From positions 1 through 36,417 of the IMG/VR virus record IMGVR_UViG_3300028800_000053: a DNA stretch of 36,417 nucleotides; one strand, given 5' to 3'. How positions within the stretch are numbered: position 1 is the stretch's first letter; the number at the start of each line of letters is the position of its first letter. The stretch comes from a virus. The notes beneath the pieces were generated by a model, which was not told where the DNA came from, searched no databases, and saw nothing but the letters and a program-made list of their open reading frames with translations. Below are positions 27,327 through 35,882 of the stretch, piece after piece. The position numbers were made by a program, and so were the translations under genes.

Positions 27327-28016
27327 ATGAAAAGGGAGTGTATCAGGTGCGGCCAAACAAAGACAGAAAAGTCGATGAAATCCTCCTATTGTGGAGAATG
27401 TGCTAGTGCCAAGGCCAGAAAATGGGAATTGGATAACAGAGATAGGGTTAAAATATCGGTTGAAAAAAGAAGGAAGATAAGACAGGAGGCAATTTGCGTT
27501 GTTTGTGATAGCAGATACCAGAAGTTAAGAGGAGAATCCGTCTGCTCCGCGAAATGTAAATTAATTAATATAACTCATACAGATGAAAATGAGTGCTGGA
27601 ATTATCCTTCACCAGGATCAAGGGGATACGGCCAATTCTCATTTCGCGGAGAGAAAAATAAACTGGCTCACAGGATATCTTATCGAGAATTTAAGGGAGA
27701 AATACCGACTGGTAAGTGCGTGTGTCATAAATGTGATAATCCTAGGTGTGTCAATCCTGAACATTTGTTTGTTGGAACACACAAGGAAAACGTGCATGAC
27801 GGAATAAAAAAAGGTCGAATCAAACACCTAGGAGCTAAGGGGAGAAATTGCAAATTTACGAATCTAACCGAAGTTCAGATCTACGAAATGCGGAAACTAT
27901 ATGCAGAAGGCCTGGACTACACACGACTTTCAAGAATTTTTAATTGCGGACGTGATTACGTAGGAAAAATTATAAGACTAAAAGCGAGAAAACCAGATGA
28001 CTACATACAATCCTAA
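27327..28016 (+). CDS. Free-standing HNH homing endonuclease
   Basis: ATG 27327 has GGAGG six bases upstream (the GTG just before is too close). The product has 229 residues. Residues 1-30 have a CxxC pair set (ECIRCGQTK, YCGECASAK). The HNH core is KLAHRISYREFKGEIPTGKC, VCHKCDNPRCVNPEHLFVGT, HKENVHDGIKKGR, typical of the HNH_3 type. The end has a helix-turn-helix-like LYAEGLDYTRLSRIFNCGRD. It interrupts the tail genes, is more AT-rich in codon choice (many ata/aga/aaa) and its end overlaps the next gene by 20 bases. Such genes spread by cutting sites in related phages. Confidence 0.88.
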   Translation: MKRECIRCGQTKTEKSMKSSYCGECASAKARKWELDNRDRVKISVEKRRKIRQEAICVVCDSRYQKLRGESVCSAKCKLINITHTDENECWNYPSPGSRGYGQFSFRGEKNKLAHRISYREFKGEIPTGKCVCHKCDNPRCVNPEHLFVGTHKENVHDGIKKGRIKHLGAKGRNCKFTNLTEVQIYEMRKLYAEGLDYTRLSRIFNCGRDYVGKIIRLKARKPDDYIQS

Positions 28017-28587
28017 CATCCCCCAACCGGGCGATCTGATCTCTAACAGTCAGCCTCAGATCTTGGGAAACTTTGACCAGCTTAACACGCAATTCGGTAT
28101 TGATCACGTGGCATTTAATACCGGCTCAGGCAACGGTACGGGTTATCACAAAGTCATTTCCATTCCAGTGGTCCAAGGATCGGCACCGGCGCTTCCCTCC
28201 GGTGCCAGTCCGGGGATTATGTATACCAAAACCGCTCAAGGAGCCAGCCAGCTTTTTTGGCGGAATGCAAACGATGAGCAGCAAATTACGCAGGAAGTCC
28301 CACTAAGAGCCTCCATAGTATTCACGGGAGCGACGGGCGTTCATTTGGGTACGCCATTTAACGCAAATGATGCCACAATTGGGGGAGGCAATCAATATAC
28401 ATGGACGATGCCTACTCCCCCTCCGTCGGTCAATTACTATTACAACATTAGCTTTGTCACTGCCAACGGAGCCTCCAGGGTAACGATAAACTCCAAATTA
28501 TCCAATGGTTTGGTATTCCAGTTTTTCAATACGGGTACAACTCCCGTTTTACCTGCTGAGGTATGCATTATGGTTTGGGGGGGGTAA
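27997..28587 (+). CDS. Small tail protein, fibre/needle-like
   Basis: The product has 196 residues. NIPQPGDLISNSQPQILGNF, LNTQFGIDHVAFNTGSGN and YTKTAQGASQLFWRN follow a pattern common in P22-like and related marine podovirus tail genes of uncertain role. The rest is a beta-rich C-terminal half (YTWTMPTPPPSVNYYYNISF, ASRVTINSKLSNGLVFQFFN). The start lies inside the end of the HNH gene with no clear ribosome site, so translation may depend on it. Likely a trimeric minor tail protein. Confidence 0.65.
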   Translation: MTTYNPNIPQPGDLISNSQPQILGNFDQLNTQFGIDHVAFNTGSGNGTGYHKVISIPVVQGSAPALPSGASPGIMYTKTAQGASQLFWRNANDEQQITQEVPLRASIVFTGATGVHLGTPFNANDATIGGGNQYTWTMPTPPPSVNYYYNISFVTANGASRVTINSKLSNGLVFQFFNTGTTPVLPAEVCIMVWGG

Positions 28588-30494
28588 TGACGGCATTACA
28601 ACCGTACCTGATCAGCGAGTTTAAGTCCGGGATCAACAATTACGTGCAACCTTGGATGCGCCCGCAGGATGCATTTGATCCATTGGTTAATGCATATATG
28701 TATCGCGGAACCATCAATAAGCGGGCCGGTATTGCACCTTTTGCTAACCGTTTAGCGGACCATAATCCCGTCATGGGAATCATGCAAAGGATCGATGAAA
28801 GTACGGGCCAAACTAACCTTGTCGTATGCTCTACTCAAAATCTCTATTTGTACGATACCGGAGGTGCGACGTTCAATGCTATAACTTCGGTTTCCAACAG
28901 CAATTTTTGGATTGGAACTGCGACGGGAACGAAAACACTCCCTACGTTTTTTCCTAACCTTGCACCCAGCTCAGTAAGCATAACGAATGGTATTACAACC
29001 ATCACAGACGATGGGGCGGGTAACTTAAGTAGTGGAGGCATTTTTGCTGCTGGAAGTACGATTAATTATGCTACTGGAGTAGCTACATTAAACTTCACCG
29101 GAAGCACAGCGAATACATCTCTTAAGCTTACGGCAACCTCAACAAACTACTTCACAGGAAATAATACAAATTTCTTTAACCATATCAATTGGCAGCCTAC
29201 TTCGCAAACCACCGGGGTAGAGTCCATAAGCTACCTTTACCTAACCAATAATGTAGATCCCGTAACGTTATTTGACGGCACGAGCTTAAGCCGTCCTATA
29301 TTGTATATCGATAGCGCTCATACCAATTACATCAAGACAGCATCAGACGTTAACGTATATAAGAACTCCTTACTGCTATTTAAGCCGACCCTGTTCAGCG
29401 AAATTAATCCCGAAAATCAGGCCATCTATTGGAGCGCGGTAAGCAATCCGACGAATTTTATTATTGACGTACCCGGCAATGGTGGAGTGAAGGTTGCTCC
29501 GACGGGAGATGTCTTTATTGCTGAAGATATTTTGCGCGACCAGGTGATATGTTTCTTCAGCAACTCTACCTGGATTTTCCGCTTTACCGGAATCAATTCC
29601 GACCCATTCCGTATCGACCGTATATCCGTCAATAAAAGAAACGCGGTGCCCTATGGAACGGTATCCTATGACGAGCGTTGTACTTCTTTAGGTTCGACCG
29701 GTTTTATCGCATGCGATGGCGTGAACGTACAAAGATACGATATTCCCATAATCGACTATTTTGAAACCCAGATGTCTGAGCAATACTACGCTCAATGCTA
29801 TAGCCAACGATATGACAACCTCAATCAGACATGGATGAATTACGTCAGCAACGGAACCAACAATCCGGTTATTGGTCTGGGCGCTCCGGGTGCGGATAGT
29901 TGCCTGATCTATAATCATTTGGAAAATACATGGGCGACGTTCACGTGGCCGGTGCCGGCTACCTGTTTGGGATTATTTTTCCTTCAGGCCGGCACGCGCT
30001 GGGAGGATCTAACGCAGTCTTGGGAGTCGACGCAGGTTGCGTGGCGCTCATTTGTTATGCAGAAAGCTTCACCGATTCTTTTGATGGGTGATGTCAATGG
30101 CTTTGTCTATCAGGTAGACAATGAGCTCAACTTAGACGATGACGGAACGGCTATCAGCGTCGATCTGTTAAGCACTCGATGGAATCCTTTCGCTCAAGCG
30201 GGTCAAAAAGTGCAGGTTGAGTATATCGATGTCTATTACAGCATAAGTTCCACCGATCCGACTAATCCGGTGCAGTTGGGGCTTTACTTTTATGCGGATA
30301 ACTCCGAATTACAGGCTTTACAAAAAGTGCTGACACTAGACGGTCCTGCGCAGAGCGAGTTCGCGTGGAAGCGTGTTTATTGCAATCTGATCGGAGAGTT
30401 TATTCAGATGGAGATTATAGGGTCCGAAAACGGTAATTTCCAAATCCTGGGGCTTAACCTTTGGATGCGGCCAGCCGGGAGGTTCACACCGTGA
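28587..30494 (+). CDS. Tail hub/stabilisation protein, P22 gp10-like (probable)
   Basis: Start at 28587 (TAATG with the previous stop, G-rich upstream); 635 residues. Starts LQPYLISEFKSGINNYVQPW, MYRGTINKRAGIAPFANRL. Residues 110-184 contain a beta module like that at 112-191 of the 26386 protein (DDGAGNLSSGG, STINYATGVATLNF). The remainder has repeated blade-like beta segments (ICFFSNSTWIFRFTGINSDP, GFIACDGVNVQRYD, CLIYNHLENTWATFTWPVP), consistent with a propeller like that of gp10, the tail-closing protein. It is longer than P22 gp10 (about 470 residues). Assignment is by fold impression and order. Confidence 0.65.
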   Translation: MTALQPYLISEFKSGINNYVQPWMRPQDAFDPLVNAYMYRGTINKRAGIAPFANRLADHNPVMGIMQRIDESTGQTNLVVCSTQNLYLYDTGGATFNAITSVSNSNFWIGTATGTKTLPTFFPNLAPSSVSITNGITTITDDGAGNLSSGGIFAAGSTINYATGVATLNFTGSTANTSLKLTATSTNYFTGNNTNFFNHINWQPTSQTTGVESISYLYLTNNVDPVTLFDGTSLSRPILYIDSAHTNYIKTASDVNVYKNSLLLFKPTLFSEINPENQAIYWSAVSNPTNFIIDVPGNGGVKVAPTGDVFIAEDILRDQVICFFSNSTWIFRFTGINSDPFRIDRISVNKRNAVPYGTVSYDERCTSLGSTGFIACDGVNVQRYDIPIIDYFETQMSEQYYAQCYSQRYDNLNQTWMNYVSNGTNNPVIGLGAPGADSCLIYNHLENTWATFTWPVPATCLGLFFLQAGTRWEDLTQSWESTQVAWRSFVMQKASPILLMGDVNGFVYQVDNELNLDDDGTAISVDLLSTRWNPFAQAGQKVQVEYIDVYYSISSTDPTNPVQLGLYFYADNSELQALQKVLTLDGPAQSEFAWKRVYCNLIGEFIQMEIIGSENGNFQILGLNLWMRPAGRFTP

Positions 30495-30925
30495 GTGTAC
30501 CTCCATATGGCTTACCTTATGTTTTTCCTACCACTGTTGTCCCGGATCAATGGGATCTATATGTACCTTATTTCAATCGTGTCTATGAACAGATTGCGCA
30601 GACGGTGAACAACAAAGACAATATCTCCTATACAATGCCCATCAGCTCTACAGCGACAGATATTCTGAGCGCACCGCGGTATGGGGCATTTATCATCTGT
30701 GTTTCAGGTGTCGATTCTACGCTGCCCACCCTAACGGCAAGCCTGTGTAAGGCAGATGCAACCGCAGCTGGTTCTATCGCCGTTTTAGGTTCACAGGCAG
30801 GTACAGGAGCATGGGCAGCCAATAATTTAACCATCACTTCAACCACCACAAACTTTCAGATCGCCCATGACCGTACAGGTGTAACGGGGGCATTTTCTAT
30901 TCGGCTAATCGGAACTCAAATGTAG
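30491..30925 (+). CDS. Small tail protein of unknown function
   Basis: GTG 30491 overlaps the previous TGA, with GGGAGG eight bases upstream; 144 residues. PPYGLPYVFPTTVVPDQWDL and YVPYFNRVYEQIAQTVNNKD look like an N-terminal docking part. The C-terminal 90 residues are beta-rich (ILSAPRYGAFIICVSGVDST, IAHDRTGVTGAFSIRLIG). Likely a tail accessory protein, similar in style to other tail-end proteins of podoviruses. Function not known. Confidence 0.6.
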   Translation: MSVPPYGLPYVFPTTVVPDQWDLYVPYFNRVYEQIAQTVNNKDNISYTMPISSTATDILSAPRYGAFIICVSGVDSTLPTLTASLCKADATAAGSIAVLGSQAGTGAWAANNLTITSTTTNFQIAHDRTGVTGAFSIRLIGTQM

Positions 30926-30932
30926 AGGACAT

Positions 30933-31382
30933 ATGTCTACTGAGACGGAAAAAATGGCAAACATTGACGACCTTGAATTTGTGCGGCTGTTCTTACCGCG
31001 ACTCATTCCGGTCGAACTAATCGAAAACGTAAAGGGGCGTACATTCACTCCTGAACAGTTTTATGATTACCAAGAGGACCAGAGAAACAACCCTCAGAAC
31101 TATTTGTACGCACTGGTGGATAATCAAAAGAAGATCCACGGATATCTGTGGGCCGAATCAAATAGTCTAGATGGGTCACTATTTGTTAACACATTTTCTG
31201 TGTCCAAGAAATATTGGGGAAAGGGCGCGGCGATCGAACGTGTGACCAATTTTTTACATCAGCTGACCGATCGCCTAAACCCCCCAAAAGTGTTTTGGGT
31301 GACCACAAATGAAAAGTTTTTCCTCAAACACGGATTCAAGCGTTCAAAAAATATCTTGATGGAATATAATGTAAATAAATAG
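30933..31382 (+). CDS. GNAT-like acetyltransferase domain protein
   Basis: The product has 149 residues; GAGG lies four bases before ATG. The core LFVNTFSVSKKYWGKGAAIE, RVTNFLHQLTDRLN followed by VFWVTTNEKFFLKHGFKRSK is the acetyl-CoA-binding motif A/B of GNAT proteins: a beta strand, then a Q/K-x-x-G-x-G/A-type loop (KYWGKGAA) and helix. Such proteins sit in many podovirus tail or head-tail clusters without known substrate. It may modify a virion protein or have become structural. Confidence 0.68.
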   Translation: MSTETEKMANIDDLEFVRLFLPRLIPVELIENVKGRTFTPEQFYDYQEDQRNNPQNYLYALVDNQKKIHGYLWAESNSLDGSLFVNTFSVSKKYWGKGAAIERVTNFLHQLTDRLNPPKVFWVTTNEKFFLKHGFKRSKNILMEYNVNK

Positions 31383-31395
31383 ATACAGGTGAACT

Positions 31396-31887
31396 ATGGG
31401 CCAGTCCAAGGGCTATAAAAAAGTCAGCACCGTTTCCCCGGAGCAAAACACTTTCATTCAACAAATGCTTGCGCAAGCGTTGCCCAACCTACAACAGGCC
31501 GCTGAGGGATACAAGCAATTCCTTCCCGGTGGTGGTGGCGGACAGCCCTTTGTAAATCAGGCTAACCGAAACTTTCAGCAGCAAACAATTCCTTCTATTC
31601 TGAATGCCTTCGGACGCGATTCTAAGGGCTCTTCTGCGCTAAACCAAGCATTGGCTGCCGGGGGTGCAAATCTTAACACCGATCTAGCATCTACCTTGGC
31701 ACAACTACAATTGCAGGCATCTCATGGGTTAAGCGGACAGGCGCAAGCCGGAGGACAACAAGGTTTGACTCCGACATTTGCCCTACAACAGCGCCAGCAA
31801 CCTTTTTGGCAATCTTTGTTATTGGGTGGATTGAACACGGGCGCACAACTGGGCAGGGCCTATTTGGGCGGAGGGTTAGGTGGCTAA
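31396..31887 (+). CDS. Gln/Gly-rich virion protein, candidate ejection protein
   Basis: The product has 163 residues, with AGG six bases before ATG. Gln/Ala/Gly-rich helices (EQNTFIQQMLAQALPNLQQA, LNTDLASTLAQLQLQASHGL) and a Gly-rich end (GGLNTGAQLGRAYLGGGLGG). Composition and place after the tail genes match the small P22 ejection proteins (gp7-like), which leave the capsid with DNA. No sequence signature is certain. Confidence 0.55.
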   Translation: MGQSKGYKKVSTVSPEQNTFIQQMLAQALPNLQQAAEGYKQFLPGGGGGQPFVNQANRNFQQQTIPSILNAFGRDSKGSSALNQALAAGGANLNTDLASTLAQLQLQASHGLSGQAQAGGQQGLTPTFALQQRQQPFWQSLLLGGLNTGAQLGRAYLGGGLGG

Positions 31888-32113
31888 AAACAGTTTTAAA
31901 TCCTTCAACACACAGTTCAGAGGGGGATATTACCCCCAAGAGCATTGGGATGAAAGTACCCGCACCAACGGCCACGAGGTCGCTTCACCTTCCAAGGTTA
32001 AGAATCGCCAAGGCATCGCGTTGGGATCTCAAGTAGAGGCTCGTCCAGGAATGGTTGGAAAGGCTGATTTTAGCAGAAAAGCTACGAAACAAAGATCGGC
32101 GAGGAAAAAATAA
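31880..32113 (+). CDS. Small basic protein within the ejection-gene cluster
   Basis: GTG 31880 has GGAGGG four bases upstream and overlaps the previous gene by eight bases. The 77-residue product (MAKNSFKSFNTQFRGGYYPQ, EHWDESTRTNGHEVASPSKV, FSRKATKQRSARKK) is polar, basic and probably disordered. It is coupled by TAATG to the next gene. No family recognised; possibly a DNA-associated internal protein. Confidence 0.5.
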   Translation: MAKNSFKSFNTQFRGGYYPQEHWDESTRTNGHEVASPSKVKNRQGIALGSQVEARPGMVGKADFSRKATKQRSARKK

Positions 32114-33075
32114 TGGTTCAAATTCTGCCCTACGTACCCGGATTCGGAGAAAAACTCGCCGATGCCTTCAGTAACGCCGCGGGCCAGTTAGGCCAAGGAT
32201 ATTTTGAAGGTCGTCAAAAGAAAAACGATCTACAGACTATTGAAGAGCTCTCCCAAGGTAATTTAAGCCCCATGCAGCAGTTCAACGCGTTTGCTAGGTT
32301 GAGTCAAGATCGGCAAAAAGCGCTGACACCGGCTTTTACGACACTTCTTCAGGGTCAACATCAGGCTCAACAAAATGAGCTAAATCGACAATCACAATTG
32401 CAGGCCGCCCAGATCAGAGCCGCCGCCAAAGGACAACAACTAAATCCCTTCGAGAAGACATTACAGAGCAAAGGCGCGGACGAATACGTAAAGCTTCAAA
32501 CAGAGATTCCGAAATTGAAAGACACGTTAAAGAATGTCGATGTTCTCCGTGAACAGAGTAAGAATTTCCGAGGTCCGAAAGGATATCTAAAAGGATATAT
32601 CGGAGCCGGAGGCGCGGCCGATTTCGATGCCACCGGTCTTTTGATGATCGAACCTTTGCTGAAAGTATTCAACCCTGTTGGAGCTATCCCCATAGCAAAG
32701 ATTAAGATTATACAAGAAAAATCTTCTCCCAAAGCAACCGATCCACAATGGGTCATCGACGGTAAATTGAACGCGATTGAACGAAACGCGCAAGATGCTC
32801 TTAGACGCGCCGAACGCCGGGAACAAGTTCTAGCGGAATATGGCGGTTTGCCTCCTCGCGAAGTTACGCGTCAACTGGATGCTGAAGATAATGCCGCGGC
32901 AGATGCTTATGAAGAGGAATTAAATGCGCTGGAAGGGATCGAAAAGAAGGTAGGTCAGAAACAACAAACCGTTGAAGAATTACCTCCCAAAGGTAGTTTT
33001 AAAGGACAGACCGCTACCGACAATGATACTGGTCAGGTATACGTTTGGGATGGTTCACACTGGAATAAAAAATAA
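32113..33075 (+). CDS. Candidate DNA ejection (internal virion) protein
   Basis: The product has 320 residues, coupled by TAATG at both ends. It is helical and Gln/Lys-rich (EELSQGNLSPMQQFNAFARL, TLLQGQHQAQQNELNRQSQL), with a hydrophobic loop at about 156-190 (GYIGAGGAADFDATGLLMIE, LLKVFNPVGAIPIAK) and a C-terminal EELPPKGSFKGQTATDNDTG, VYVWDGSHWNKK. The position corresponds to P22 gp20/gp7. The mid-protein Gly-rich stretch could insert in a membrane. Inference by synteny. Confidence 0.5.
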   Translation: MVQILPYVPGFGEKLADAFSNAAGQLGQGYFEGRQKKNDLQTIEELSQGNLSPMQQFNAFARLSQDRQKALTPAFTTLLQGQHQAQQNELNRQSQLQAAQIRAAAKGQQLNPFEKTLQSKGADEYVKLQTEIPKLKDTLKNVDVLREQSKNFRGPKGYLKGYIGAGGAADFDATGLLMIEPLLKVFNPVGAIPIAKIKIIQEKSSPKATDPQWVIDGKLNAIERNAQDALRRAERREQVLAEYGGLPPREVTRQLDAEDNAAADAYEEELNALEGIEKKVGQKQQTVEELPPKGSFKGQTATDNDTGQVYVWDGSHWNKK

Positions 33076-35069
33076 TGGCATTTACTCTATCTTCTCAGCC
33101 CCAAGAATCTCCTAAAGGGCGATTTACGCTTTCGTCGACACCCGAAACAGAGCCAGAAGAGTCTTTCGGCAAAGAAGCCGCCAGAACCGCGTTGCAAGCC
33201 CCTTTAGGTTATCTTAAGAAATATCCCGCTTCATATGTGCCCGATATCGTCAATGCCCTTGCTCAGGGTGCGACACCAGAGGTTGCCGCAGAGCTTGAAG
33301 AAAGCGATTGGATCAATCAGATGTTCAATCCCGAACATCCCTCAATCAATCGTGAGCAGGTAACACAAGTAGGTCGCGAAGCCATAGGGAAATATGCGCC
33401 GTCTCAAGAGAATCTAGAAGGGCTGATAGAGCATTTTACCGGCGCGCCGTTACGTCCTCAAGGACCCGTTCAGGAGGCGTTTCGTCTTGGCGGTATGGCA
33501 GCGGGTTTTCGTCCGGGTGGTGTCGGCCAGAAGGCTGCCGCGGGTGCTATTGCACCTGTCGCCAAAGAAACATTAGAAGCTATCGGACTACCTCCCGCAT
33601 TGGCGGAGATCGCGGGGCTTGTACTTTCCGGAGTCGCCCCCCTTCCCAATAGCGTCGGCAAAGCAACCAAACCTTCCGGTCTCACTACGCGCAGATTCGA
33701 ATCGGTAAAAAAACCTACTCATGTTAGCCCAGAGACGGCCAATCGCATTTCTTCAAAAGTCGAAGGAGATTTCCGAAAAATCGCTGATAAGCATCTGACA
33801 AAGAACAAAACATACGCGGAACTCAAGGAAAATCCCAATTATAAAAATGAAGTCTCAGAAATTTTTGACGAAGTGAAAGGACTGTCTAGAACCATTCCGG
33901 GAGAAGTGGCTCCCGAAGAGGTTGGGAAGGCTTTTGACACGCGGCGTAAAACATTGTCAGCAGAAAGCCGAGGCTTCACGCCATCTGAGTATGAAAAGAC
34001 ATTGAATAAAGAAATTGGCGAGTTGCGTAACGATATAGCCGCATCATCGCGAAAAACCCTTTTCGCGAACGACCTGGAGACCCAATTCAGAAAAAATAAT
34101 CAATCTTTGGGAGAATTGTTTGAACCTGGAAAATCATCCGCCGCTAACCGCGCGAAAAAGAATGCGCTGCTAGAGTACAACCGCGCCATTGAAGATGTGA
34201 TTGAACAAAAATGGCCCGCCAGCCAGTTCTCAAGGCTGTTTAAAGAATCCAACGAGCGCTGGTCGCAACTGATGGCCGTTGAAGAGGCCGATGCGTTCAT
34301 TGACTCGATTTTCAAAGATAAGATCGATTACAAACACGCCAAAAAGTTACTGGATTCGGAATATTACCAAAGACCCTTTCAAAAGCTCCTGGGTAAGGAA
34401 GGATACAAAGACATACGCCAGTTGGTCGAAGATTTGGCTTCCACAGAAAAACCAATGAAATTGATCAGGCGTGCCCAAAAAGAGGGATGGTCCGACGTGG
34501 CCAAAAAAGCTGTTTTGTTTGGATTCGTTCCTCCTGCCGGCTACGCAAGAGAAGGGTTCAAAATCGCCAAAGATGTTTGGAAATCTCTTCTGTCTCAACC
34601 CAAATTGGCGGTCAAATGGGACCACGGTCTGAACGCATTCAAGAATGGCAAATGGGCGCAAGCGGATAAAGACTTCACAGAATTGCACAACGAGATCAAA
34701 CGCAATGCGCCAAAACACCCCGAAGTAGAAGTGCCTAAAAAGGCCCCTGCTGCGCCAAAACAAGCTCAGACGGTGAATATCACTCCCAAGACAAAAGAAG
34801 TCGCTGGAGGGCAAACAAAGCGCCTTATAGGACCATCACATTCCAAACAGATAATCCATCAAAAACCGAGTCCTAAGCCAAAGCCTTCTCTGCATGAGAT
34901 GACCCAAAAATCAAAAAAATATAAATTCTCTAAATCGATTCAGATTCTCAAAGATGAAATAAAAGTTTTGGAAAAAAGACTCAGGGTCACGAAAAATAAA
35001 AGCGAACGGCTAAAAACAAAACAACAGATCGATCATATAAATAAATTAATATCAAAATCAATTAAATAA
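33075..35069 (+). CDS. Large candidate DNA ejection protein
   Basis: The product has 664 residues; TAATG links it to the previous gene. An N-terminal disordered segment (TLSSQPQESPKGRFTLSSTP) is followed by an Ala/Gly-rich hydrophobic stretch at 130-195 (LGGMAAGFRPGGVGQKAAAG, GLPPALAEIAGLVLSGVAPL), long helices, and a Lys-rich end with coiled coil (LKDEIKVLEKRLRVTKNKSE). This layout, with a membrane-active segment in a long helical protein, fits the large internal virion proteins that cross the envelope with the DNA. No lysozyme or transglycosylase motif is seen. The last structural gene before the minus-strand cluster. Confidence 0.55.
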   Translation: MAFTLSSQPQESPKGRFTLSSTPETEPEESFGKEAARTALQAPLGYLKKYPASYVPDIVNALAQGATPEVAAELEESDWINQMFNPEHPSINREQVTQVGREAIGKYAPSQENLEGLIEHFTGAPLRPQGPVQEAFRLGGMAAGFRPGGVGQKAAAGAIAPVAKETLEAIGLPPALAEIAGLVLSGVAPLPNSVGKATKPSGLTTRRFESVKKPTHVSPETANRISSKVEGDFRKIADKHLTKNKTYAELKENPNYKNEVSEIFDEVKGLSRTIPGEVAPEEVGKAFDTRRKTLSAESRGFTPSEYEKTLNKEIGELRNDIAASSRKTLFANDLETQFRKNNQSLGELFEPGKSSAANRAKKNALLEYNRAIEDVIEQKWPASQFSRLFKESNERWSQLMAVEEADAFIDSIFKDKIDYKHAKKLLDSEYYQRPFQKLLGKEGYKDIRQLVEDLASTEKPMKLIRRAQKEGWSDVAKKAVLFGFVPPAGYAREGFKIAKDVWKSLLSQPKLAVKWDHGLNAFKNGKWAQADKDFTELHNEIKRNAPKHPEVEVPKKAPAAPKQAQTVNITPKTKEVAGGQTKRLIGPSHSKQIIHQKPSPKPKPSLHEMTQKSKKYKFSKSIQILKDEIKVLEKRLRVTKNKSERLKTKQQIDHINKLISKSIK

Positions 35070-35080
35070 TTTTTATAAAA

Positions 35081-35173
35081 TTAGTCACCTCGTATAATCT
35101 GCCCAATGCAAATCAGCAATAGGTATCCCGGTAACCAGGCGATTATTTCTGCAAAGCTCCATCCTAACAACAT
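35081..35173 (-). CDS. Tiny membrane peptide (30 aa)
   Basis: GGAGG lies nine bases before ATG on the minus strand. MLLGWSFAEIIAWLPGYLLL then ICIGQIIRGD: one hydrophobic helix with an acidic/basic end. It is the last gene of the minus-strand membrane cluster, three bases after its neighbour. Size and topology suit a holin-type or regulatory peptide. The short length limits certainty, but the strong ribosome site supports it. Confidence 0.45.
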   Translation of the reverse strand: MLLGWSFAEIIAWLPGYLLLICIGQIIRGD

Positions 35174-35175
35174 AT

Positions 35176-35463
35176 TTATTTTCCTCCGTTTATTTTTGAC
35201 ATGCATATTTTCAATTCACCAATATCTTTTTGGCATTCGGCGATAAGTTTGTCAGTGTCCCTCTGAAAATTCATGAAGGCATAAATCAGTTTATCCATGC
35301 GCTCACCCTGCTTATCAATTCGCTGACATGCCTCTTTTACGTCTGAGTGAATGCCGCTTATTTCTACGGACAATCTTCCCATAATCCAATAGAGACAGCC
35401 ACCTACCGCTACGATAGCTCCTAAAATACTTACGCATATGCTAAACGTTTGATACCAGTCCAT
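35176..35463 (-). CDS. Membrane-anchored coiled-coil protein, related in layout to its neighbours
   Basis: The product has 95 residues; AGGGGA lies seven bases before ATG. MDWYQTFSICVSILGAIVAV then GGCLYWIMGRL is the membrane segment; residues 33-90 are a charged helix (VEISGIHSDVKEACQRIDKQ, GERMDKLIYAFMNFQRDTDK) that could coil. It shares the MDW-x-Q start with the two next genes but not their terminal motif. An i-spanin- or holin-like role is possible; the lipoprotein at 3315 would be the o-spanin candidate. Unproven. Confidence 0.55.
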   Translation of the reverse strand: MDWYQTFSICVSILGAIVAVGGCLYWIMGRLSVEISGIHSDVKEACQRIDKQGERMDKLIYAFMNFQRDTDKLIAECQKDIGELKICMSKINGGK

Positions 35464-35464
35464 T

Positions 35465-35665
35465 TTATTTTCCCCTGTTTCGTTCTTCTATTGCGCATAG
35501 TCTGCCATGGAAGTCTTTAATTTCGTCCTGAATGGAACGGATGATCTGCAACATATCCCTACGATCCGCAGCGGATTCACTTCTTAGGAGGTTCAGGTCC
35601 GATCGTAACCATCCCCACATACCAATAATTGAAATTAAAAATAGGCTAAATTGTATCCAATCCAT
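35465..35665 (-). CDS. Small membrane protein, paralogue of the next gene
   Basis: GGAGGAGGG precedes ATG. The 66-residue product has MDWIQFSLFLISIIGMWGWL (membrane), a short LRSDLNLLRSESAADRRDML linker, and the end SIQDEIKDFHGRLCAIEERN. The last 20 residues match the upstream paralogue (35667) at nearly every position. The conserved EIKDFHGRLCAIEER tail, with one Cys, must face the cytoplasm or periplasm as a fixed interaction surface. Function unknown; lysis or membrane anchoring is suggested by size. Confidence 0.6.
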   Translation of the reverse strand: MDWIQFSLFLISIIGMWGWLRSDLNLLRSESAADRRDMLQIIRSIQDEIKDFHGRLCAIEERNRGK

Positions 35666-35666
35666 T

Positions 35667-35858
35667 TTATTCCCTCCTCCTACGCTCTTCTATGGCACAT
35701 AGTCTACCGTGGAAGTCTTTAATTTCTAGTTGTATCGATTGTACCAGGGCAAAAATCTGTCTTTGATCGACTCTGGCTTCTGATCGGCTCCATAAAAACA
35801 AAGGCAACACCATCGTCAGATTGCTTAACACGATCATCAGTACTTGCATCCATTCCAT
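35667..35858 (-). CDS. Small membrane protein with conserved EIKDFHGRLCAIEER tail
   Basis: First gene of the minus-strand cluster; GGGAG lies six bases before ATG. The 63-residue product begins MEWMQVLMIVLSNLTMVLPL (membrane), has SRSEARVDQRQIFALVQSIQ, and ends LEIKDFHGRLCAIEERRRRE. The promoter at 35883-35911 is just upstream. The tail is the same as in 35465 and differs only in its basic end. I recognise the tail as a common phage type without known function. Confidence 0.6.
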   Translation of the reverse strand: MEWMQVLMIVLSNLTMVLPLFLWSRSEARVDQRQIFALVQSIQLEIKDFHGRLCAIEERRRRE

Positions 35859-35882
35859 ATTTTTCTCCCGTGTTTCCTGATC

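Noticed and set aside
34347-34814. Minus-strand frame of 155 codons opposite the large ejection gene
   Set aside because: Aromatic-rich antisense of Lys-rich coding sequence, with no ribosome site and no neighbours on that strand.
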